A stretch of 64,000 bases of DNA from Tigriopus japonicus (taxonomy: Eukaryota; Arthropoda; Copepoda; Harpacticoida; Harpacticidae). Below the pieces are notes generated by a model. The model made no database searches. It was not told the DNA's origin and saw nothing but the letters and a program-made list of their open reading frames with translations. The stretch covers positions 75,630 through 139,629 of the forward strand of contig JAAGOF010000042.1 in NCBI GenBank assembly GCA_010645155.1, written 5' to 3'. Of the stretch, positions 59,501 to 64,000 are shown piece after piece. Each line of letters opens with the position of its first letter. The first letter of the stretch is position 1. Position numbers and translations under genes: made by a program.

Positions 59501-61852
59501 ACATCTCCGCAAAATAAAAGTTTATAAAAGGTTGTGGCAATCCAGGATTTGTTCTTTGCAGGGTATTTCACCCTGCAAATGGTTTGAATTGGTCAAATTT
59601 TCGGCTAGAACATGCCCTGCTCATAGGCAACTGTCATTGGTTTCCACTCATAAAGAAACCATACAAGCATACCATAAGGCCAAAAAATGAAAGAAAAAAA
59701 CCAATTTCTCACAATTCAATGATGGCTTTGCAACAGGCCATCGCTGGTCCGTTGATGAAGGTGTGAAAACTATTCTCATTCATTGCCAAGAGCAAGCAAA
59801 AAGCAAGCCAAAATCCCACGGATCGCCCCTATCAATGACCCCACTAGAGAGGAAGTGAGTGTCCTGTGCTCAGCTCCAGAAACATGTTGATCTCACTGGC
59901 TGAAGAAGGATGGATCTAGCACATAAAAAGGGGCTTAAGAGGGACGACTAAAAGGAATAAAAGCCGCCTAAAGCCTCTACCGTCTTTGGAATGAGGTTGG
60001 GGCTCGCAAGCATAAGGACAATTTCTCGCTCTTTCCTTTTTCTTTTGCTCATGTGGAACGAATTCTTTTTGCAGCTGCCTTTTTGCCTCACAACCACGGA
60101 TCAGGTGGAGGAGTCGTCCTCCAACGCAAACCTTCCATGACTCCAGCGAACGGCGAGTCCACTTCTTCAGATGCCACAACCACATGCACCGTGATCTCAA
60201 GCCCTCCAGTTCTGTTGAGTGATAATCGACTGGATATCTCCTCAGGCGACGTCCAGGTCAATGTCTCTTCGGGGCGGGTCTTCCAACAAAATACGCCCCC
60301 TGTGACCTTGGACACGAAATCTTCCGCTCATGCGGCCACTACTTACGTTGCATGATATCCGCCAAATCTGTCCAACAAGGCTACTGTGATCACACTTCAA
60401 TTCTGATCGAGCGAGCCTTGACAATGACGGCTCTAGTAATCTTTGAGGATTTGGAGGATGGGATTGTCCAATGGGGCAGAGTAAGGTGAAGTTCAAAGTC
60501 AGGAGGCCATCTTTTAACCAAATAGTCTTTTTTCCAAATTACATTGCCGAATCTGGTTTGCCGTCAGAACGTTTATTTTTATCATGATCCGCGAGCGATG
60601 AATGTTGTTCTGTGTCTGGATGTGTATACTTATAATTATAGTATATTTTTTTTTCAATGTGCCAATCAATCATTTAAGAACTTTTTGCTTCCTCAGGTGT
60701 CTTCTCTCGAGCCGACTCCATCAACATCATAGGCAGATCCAGATCGGCTCAATCTCGTGATCAAAGAACGGACGTGAAGTTCCCAACAACTTTGGACCTG
60801 GTTCCCGCCCCGCCCACCGCATCCAGTCCCATATCGAGCTTGAGTGGAGATTTGGGTGTTGGTTTACCCTTGATACCCAGGTCTCCATACAATGAGTTGG
60901 ACACCAGAGCCAAACGACGATTCACTTTTGACCCAAGTTGTATTCGGGGAACGGATGCACCTGATTTTATGGTACGATGTGTTCTCTTGTTTATTTATGG
61001 TGGTGTCTCTTGGGTGCACTTCTTTTCTTGTTGCTTTTTCCTGTTGGAGATAAAAATAATAATCAAAGGCAAAGAGCCCGATCAATTTATTCAATTTTAT
61101 TCAAAAGGGACCTTGCCCAACTGCTTTAGAACTATGAGAATGGAAAAAAAGTCTGCTTTGCTCTTCGATGATATTACGTTAGTTGAAAAAGATCTCTACA
61201 ATTAAGATACTAGGAAACTTTGCGTCAAATCACCTTTATTTCGGTTAAGAATTGGTTTATGCTTTAAAGCCACTTCCTGGAGAATTCATACCTTTTCTAG
61301 GCCCCAAACATCAAAATTAGATTTCCCCTCTTCATTCTTATTTGTTTACCTAAGCATAACTTTATTACGGTGCTCACTCTCTTTCAAACTTAATTAGAAA
61401 TGTTTCTTTAAAATCGTTGCAGGCTGATACCAGGGCTCCCAGGTCCAACTCGTTCAAGTTTGAAAGCAGAAAACAGGTTGACGGAGATATGCCTAAGATG
61501 GTCAATCCTCTCAAAGATCGAAGTTGGACAGTGTTTTCCGTGGAATCGCATAGCCCACTATCGTGGTCCCCAAACCCCCAGGGTTCACCAGTACCTTTAC
61601 CCAGACCCAGTTCGTGGCATCCAAAGCATGAACCCAAGCCAGATCGTCCCTGGCACACGGGTCCGGTCCACAAATACAACAGTCAGGTAAACATTTATCA
61701 TGTGGCTTTTTTGAAGCCAAAGAATAGACAACTTGACTGTGTGCTCTTTCCAGTCAAACTTATTGGAACTGGATGCTTCCAAGTTGGCACCTGCTCGACC
61801 GATGGCCAAAGTGAGCCCAGTCATGACTCTGAATGGCATCGAATCCGTTTGA
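41098..61852 (+). CDS. Shaw: Shaw-type (Kv3) voltage-gated potassium channel, whole coding span
   Basis: Spliced gene with coding exons 41098-41507, 44305-44437, 44909-45088, 48598-49350, 57315-57576, 58113-58220, 58454-58630, then either 60075-60355 (short form) or 60697-60971, 61423-61686 and 61754-61852 (long form). All junctions are GT/AG and keep frame. The product is a plasma-membrane K+ channel subunit that forms tetramers and repolarises excitable cells. Counting from Met at 41314, the order is T1 domain (1-105), S1 (170-189), S2 (226-246), S3 (261-279), S4 (290-312), S5 (325-346), pore with TVGYGD (373-378), S6 with PVP (404-406) and a long cytoplasmic tail. The long form is about 814 residues and the short form about 695, plus at least 72 more if the open N-terminal stretch is translated. 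The core closely matches Drosophila Shaw as I know that family. The Gly/His/Pro-rich tail does not. Confidence 0.93.
41508..44304 (+). other. Shaw intron (within T1 domain)
   Basis: GTAAG...TTTTTAG, 2.8 kb. Nothing coding was recognised in it. It contains fortuitous small frames and AT-rich DNA with several short homopolymers. Confidence 0.8.
44305..44437 (+). CDS. Shaw: Shaw exon: second half of T1 domain with zinc-site residues
   Basis: This 133-base exon completes Arg65 and encodes residues 66-109, ending in phase 0 at GTGAG. It carries the zinc-coordination pattern of non-Shaker Kv T1 domains, H-x5-C-x20-C-C: His70, Cys76, Cys97 and Cys98 all lie on this exon. The run [17 protein letters not shown] is diagnostic for Shaw/Kv3. 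In the Kv2-Kv4 families these residues bind a Zn2+ between T1 subunits and restrict assembly to the same subfamily. Confidence 0.93.
44438..44908 (+). other. Shaw intron with GTGA repeat at its 5' end
   Basis: It begins GTGAGTGAGTGAGTG, a short GTGA tandem run at the donor itself that offers several overlapping GTGAGT sites spaced four bases apart. It ends CTTACAG. No coding content was recognised. Confidence 0.8.
44909..45088 (+). CDS. Shaw: Shaw exon: T1-S1 linker
   Basis: Sixty codons, phase 0 at both ends (CTTACAG| and |GTCAGT), residues 110-169. It encodes the acidic linker containing [17 protein letters not shown] and the LFDEPHSST segment that leads into S1. Both have clear counterparts in Drosophila Shaw. 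Confidence 0.92.
46681..46708. repeat. (GA)n microsatellite
   Basis: About 14 uninterrupted GA dinucleotides inside a Shaw intron. Confidence 0.9.
48034..48325. mobile_element. 292-bp MITE with ~56-bp terminal inverted repeats
   Basis: The left arm (48034-48090) and the reverse complement of the right arm (48269-48325) both begin AATGGATTAGTGCGGTCG. They match to CTAG with about six substitutions in some 56 bases. The interior of about 180 bases has no open frame. I could not find a convincing target-site duplication outside the arms. It sits in a Shaw intron, 272 bases before the S1-S6 exon. Confidence 0.8.
48598..49350 (+). CDS. Shaw: Shaw exon: complete S1-S6 channel core
   Basis: A 251-codon exon, phase 0 at both ends, residues 170-420. 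S1 is 170-189. The S1-S2 loop has two N-glycosylation sequons (NVT at 201, NAT at 210), as in vertebrate Kv3 channels. S2 (226-246) and S3 (with Asp263 near its start) follow. S4 reads [16 protein letters not shown] with basic residues R297, R300, K303 and R306. Like Drosophila Shaw it lacks the two outermost arginines of mammalian Kv3.1, which fits the weak voltage dependence reported for Shaw. S5 is 325-346, the selectivity filter [10 protein letters not shown] is 370-379, and S6 carries PVPVIVSN at 404-411. The outer turret is short. No key residue is missing, so the channel should conduct. The minus-strand frame over this exon is a shadow. Confidence 0.96.
52185..52617. other. assembly gap (433 Ns)
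   Basis: An uninterrupted run of N. Frames that cross it are meaningless. Sequence on either side shows no recognisable repeat that would explain the gap. Confidence 0.99.
53996..54215 (+). repeat. tandem array of GGTAAAAAGGTCAC, left arm
   Basis: About 14 units of 14-16 bases. Variants have TAAATAGGTCAC or TAAAACGGTCAC, and some have an extra AA between units. It decays at its inner end into GTAAGAAAGTCGC. Confidence 0.9.
54914..55055. repeat. dispersed repeat, copy B (hairpin-containing)
   Basis: Counterpart of 19503-19629. Here the hairpin is perfect over 13 bases: AGAATGAATGAAC at 54918-54930 pairs with GTTCATTCATTCT at 54970-54982. Confidence 0.65.
55806..56044 (-). repeat. tandem array of GGTAAAAAGGTCAC, right arm (inverted)
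   Basis: About 16 units reading GTGACCTTTTTACT / GTGACCTATTTACC on the + strand, the reverse complement of the left array. A 162-codon frame across it only reflects the repeat (DLFTVTYLP periodicity). Confidence 0.9.
56702..57090 (+). pseudogene. 5'-truncated LINE, C-terminal end of reverse transcriptase
   Basis: About 99 codons to TGA at 56999-57001. The translation has the typical end of arthropod non-LTR retrotransposon ORF2: [16 protein letters not shown], then [16 protein letters not shown], then a short NSLADQ tail. The frame has no upstream RT catalytic core, so the copy is 5'-truncated. It is followed by an AT-rich 3' tail with AATAAA near 57064, a C homopolymer (about 57070-57084) and an A run, consistent with a LINE 3' end. 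It lies sense within the large Shaw intron. The clade (Jockey/CR1-like) cannot be set from this fragment. Confidence 0.7.
57315..57576 (+). CDS. Shaw: Shaw exon: start of cytoplasmic tail
   Basis: Acceptor CTTTCAG, donor G|GTACGA (phase 1). It opens with [11 protein letters not shown], the conserved basic segment that directly follows S6 in Shaw/Kv3 (ARAKLPKKRRR in Drosophila). It then diverges into a Gly/Ser/His-rich low-complexity stretch. Residues 421-507. The conserved first ten residues fix both splice site and frame. Confidence 0.9.
58113..58220 (+). CDS. Shaw: Shaw exon: tail, Asn/Pro/Gly-rich
   Basis: Acceptor CCCCTTTTCAG, donor TCAG|GTGAGT. The 108 bases are open in the frame set by both neighbours (phase 1 to phase 1) and encode about 36 residues rich in Asn, Pro, Gly and Leu. 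No domain was recognised. A symmetrical exon like this can be skipped without a frameshift. Confidence 0.8.
58454..58630 (+). CDS. Shaw: Shaw exon: tail before the alternative ends
   Basis: Acceptor TTTCTGACAG, donor CTTG|GTGAG, phase 1 to phase 1, 177 bases. It encodes a Thr/Pro/Ala-rich segment ending [11 protein letters not shown]. The final single G can be completed in frame by either the exon at 60075 (giving Ala) or the exon at 60697 (giving Gly). Confidence 0.82.
58631..60074 (+). other. Shaw intron before the alternative terminal exons
   Basis: GTGAG...TTTGCAG, 1.44 kb. It contains the second copy of the CAGGGTTGTC repeat (59338-59403) and no accepted coding sequence. Confidence 0.75.
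59338..59403. repeat. dispersed repeat, copy B (CAGGGTTGTC...)
   Basis: It aligns with 30408-30470 (roughly 75-80% by eye). Similarity fades after the shared CATTAC. Confidence 0.5.
60075..60355 (+). CDS. Shaw: Shaw alternative terminal exon (short form)
   Basis: It follows acceptor CTTTTTGCAG and reads on in phase from 58630 for 92 codons to TGA at 60353-60355. It encodes a Ser/Thr/Pro/Val-rich tail beginning [14 protein letters not shown] see no suitable phase-1 donor inside it for joining to 60697, and no AATAAA before 60697. It is therefore either an alternative last exon with a non-canonical polyA signal or a stop-containing cassette exon that would give a shorter protein or trigger decay. 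Confidence 0.65.
60697..60971 (+). CDS. Shaw: Shaw exon: long-form tail, part 1
   Basis: Acceptor TTCCTCAG, donor ATG|GTACGA (phase 0). It accepts the phase-1 end at 58630 and stays open for 91 codons, beginning [23 protein letters not shown] and the later AKRRF are potential basophilic kinase sites. No domain was recognised. Continuous frame into two further exons supports it as coding. Confidence 0.75.
61423..61686 (+). CDS. Shaw: Shaw exon: long-form tail, part 2
   Basis: Acceptor GTTGCAG, donor CAG|GTAAAC, 88 codons, phase 0 at both ends. The product is Pro/Ser/Trp/His-rich ([20 protein letters not shown]), with PxxP-like motifs. GC-rich codon use contrasts with the flanking introns. Confidence 0.75.
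61754..61852 (+). CDS. Shaw: Shaw terminal exon (long form)
   Basis: After a 67-base intron (GTAAAC...CTTTCCAG) the frame continues for 32 codons to TGA at 61850-61852. It begins [16 protein letters not shown] and ends NGIESV. The final ESV fits a class I PDZ-ligand pattern (S/T-x-V) only if read loosely (E-S-V has no S/T at -2), so I do not call one. Total long form is about 814 residues from Met 41314. Confidence 0.72.
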   Translation, partial: SNLLELDASKLAPARPMAKVSPVMTLNGIESV

Positions 61853-62249
61853 GAAACCTGGACGTGGCGGAATTTAAACTCAGCCGTTATCTGAAACAGA
61901 TCAAAGCGACAGGAGATGCTTTGGCTTTGGAATCCAAAAGTTAGAAACAAGGCACTACGTATGTGATTGGAAAACAGACAAAGGTGCAGTGCTTCGTTCA
62001 TAACATTTAAACAATCAGCCAACCGACCAAGCGATTAGTGAGGCCATATTCAAGCTTCAAATTCATGGCTTCTCACTCACCCGTTGCTTCGATTCTTAAT
62101 GACATTCGTGATCCATCCCATTTTCCCATTTCCCTCTTGCTCTTACCCTGAACAACTTTCAATTCAATTTCGATCACTTCAGTTGTTCCAGAAATCATAT
62201 TGCACTATGGATACATGCCCGCTTCTCAATTACCTAATATGACAAAGAT

Positions 62250-62255
62250 AATAAA
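62250..62255 (+). terminator. candidate polyadenylation signal AATAAA, Shaw long form
   Basis: This AATAAA lies about 400 bases past the long-form stop, within GATAATAAAATTATTTTTAC. It is the first canonical hexamer downstream. Confidence 0.45.
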
Positions 62256-62491
62256 ATTATTTTTACTCCTAGACTTATTGATTTTTTGAGGGTAACAACA
62301 ACACGCTGGTTTTCGTGAAAAAAAAATTGCACAAGAATTGGGTTGACCCACAGAGTTGGCAGAGAGGAGACGCTGAGGCAGACAGGCTTTTCATTTTGTT
62401 GGACAATTTTCAGGCCCCAGCTGACCTTTGGCTGTGACGTTTTCCAAGGAGTTGTGCCCAAACAAGTTCGTTTCGTTTCGTAGGGTTGAAG

Positions 62492-63032
62492 TAGGGGTGG
62501 GCGAGAAGTCGGTGTCGGTGCCAAGGTGTTGACACCAACTTTTTGGCTTTCGGTGTCGGCATCAATACCAGGTCTCTGGTGCCGACGTATAAGGCTTCAA
62601 GAGTTTTTGAAAAACGTACTGCCCGCCCGAAAACTTGATCCCAATTTTGATTGTAAATGTGAAGGACTAAACAAAATCCAATATCATCATTTTTGGTTCC
62701 ATCATAAACATAAACGCAATGCAAGAAAATCGCACACCCAGCTAGGGTATTGTAAAAGGTAAGCTTATTTCCCTCTCTCCAATTTATGTTGCACTAACAT
62801 GGACTTAAATGTCTTTAGAATGGGTAGGTCTGTCAAAACTGGTGCTGCATATAACAGTCCAAAAGGGCACATTTTGTTTGACTTAATTATAAGGAACACG
62901 CTATCTGTGTCAGTGTCGACACCACGACGTTGATTGGCAACTTCAACACAGGTGCCGGTGTCGGCGTGGGTGTCAACCATGCGGTGTCGGTGTTGGAGTC
63001 GAGGGCAAAATTGCCGATGTCACCCATCTCTA
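62492..63032. mobile_element. 541-bp hAT-like non-autonomous element with perfect 8-bp TSD
   Basis: The ends TAGGGGTGGGCGA and (reverse complement of right end) TAGAGATGGGTGA form imperfect terminal inverted repeats of hAT type. The 8-mer GGTTGAAG lies directly outside both ends (62484-62491 and 63033-63040). Just inside each end are GGTGTC/CGGTGC-rich repeats, inverted relative to each other in part. No transposase frame. The intact duplication suggests a fairly recent insertion. Confidence 0.8.
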
Positions 63033-63040
63033 GGTTGAAG

Positions 63041-64000
63041 TCAGGGTCACTTATTGTTTGTTTGGGCACAACTTAGGTAATAATCTACGGAAATATCAAG
63101 TTTTCACCTGCAACCTTGGCTTTTCAACAGTTGTAACTCATCCAACAAAAATTTCCGTATATCCGCCCTGTGGGTTGACCAATCGAAAACAAAGCAAAAA
63201 TGTAAGAATTCGCGCAAGATTCGCGAGAAAAGCGCAAAAATGGTGAAAAATAGACGACATTTGCGAACTCATAGTTTCATCTTTTAGTGGGTGATTCATA
63301 AAACACGGCACAACTAATCATGTCCGTAACAAGGCAATGGTTGATCTCAGATGAAATAATAGAAAAGACCAAAAAAATGCGCCAGAGAACAATGTTTAGT
63401 GTAAAGTTCCCTTTATTTCGCTTCATTTTCGATTTAAGCCAAATTTCGGACGGGGGAAAGAAGTCGGAGTAATGAACTCTCTTGAAAATGATCTTTAGCG
63501 GAAAATATCGTCGTCGCTTAAACATTGTACATGGGTGAAATTGCTTTTTGTGCCTCTTTAAGCCAAATTTATGATCGACAATGTGGCTACTAAATAAACA
63601 GCAGCTTTTTGACACTTGTTCGACCAGTTGGTCAACTGTTGATCACTTGTTTCATCCTTATTTGCATTCTCTTTATCTCTGACCAAGTTCTCGCCGAACT
63701 AAATCAATCACCACAATGGGACTTGCACAGAGGTTGATCAAGTGAGCGTTTTAAATCATACAGCAAGAGATAAAATATGGCCATTGGCTGTGTTGAGTTG
63801 CTCGGGCCATTTTGGACAATATCTAAGTTTTTCCCATTTAAGCGTCTATTCTGATTCTAGGTCCCTCGAAACGATCTATGTTTTACGTTGAGATACCTCT
63901 GCTTACTGCTCAGTTTATTAACTAGAAAATGAGACACATAAAATCATACTGTACCAGAAGGAAACATTGAAAACAATTACATCTCACTTTATGGGAAACA
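63041..64000. other. downstream flank with no supported gene
   Basis: AT-rich sequence with a 112-codon minus-strand frame (63277-63615) that is Lys/Phe-rich and shows no domain or splice context. Nothing else was recognised. Confidence 0.4.

Overview
The window is eukaryotic genomic DNA. It has long introns with canonical GT/AG borders, many microsatellites, several non-autonomous transposon-like elements and a single assembly gap (Ns, 52185-52617). The best-supported gene encodes a Shaw-type (Kv3) voltage-gated potassium channel whose exons translate very close to Drosophila Shaw. I therefore infer an invertebrate, most likely an arthropod; a crustacean such as a copepod is my guess, not something the sequence proves.

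Layout: (1) 274-2733, + strand: a small two-exon gene for a cysteine-containing, probably secreted protein of about 280 residues. I do not recognise it. It ends in a dibasic-flanked, potentially cyclic and C-terminally amidated peptide. (2) About 2.7-36.6 kb: no gene I can support; microsatellites, a ~140-bp-arm inverted repeat at 9206-9645, a CpG-richer block at 9840-10290 and two dispersed repeat copies. (3) 36623-37652: a hAT-like element with two internal arrays of AATTAC-rich repeats. (4) 41098-61852, + strand: the Shaw/Kv3 gene. Eleven coding exons are placed here: tetramerisation domain (T1), whole S1-S6 core on one 753-bp exon, then a long low-complexity C-terminal tail with two alternative 3' ends. 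Its introns carry a 292-bp MITE (48034-48325), a 2-kb element with inverted arrays of a GGTAAAAAGGTCAC repeat (53991-56051) and a LINE reverse-transcriptase tail (about 56702-57090). (5) 62492-63032: a second hAT-like non-autonomous element with a perfect 8-bp target duplication, just beyond the channel gene.

Functionally, the window holds one neuronal-type ion channel and one candidate peptide precursor on the same strand; nothing in the sequence links them. The most interesting items are the putative new peptide precursor, the alternative C-termini and the N-terminal extension of the channel, and the intronic element whose repeat unit matches nuclear-receptor half-sites.
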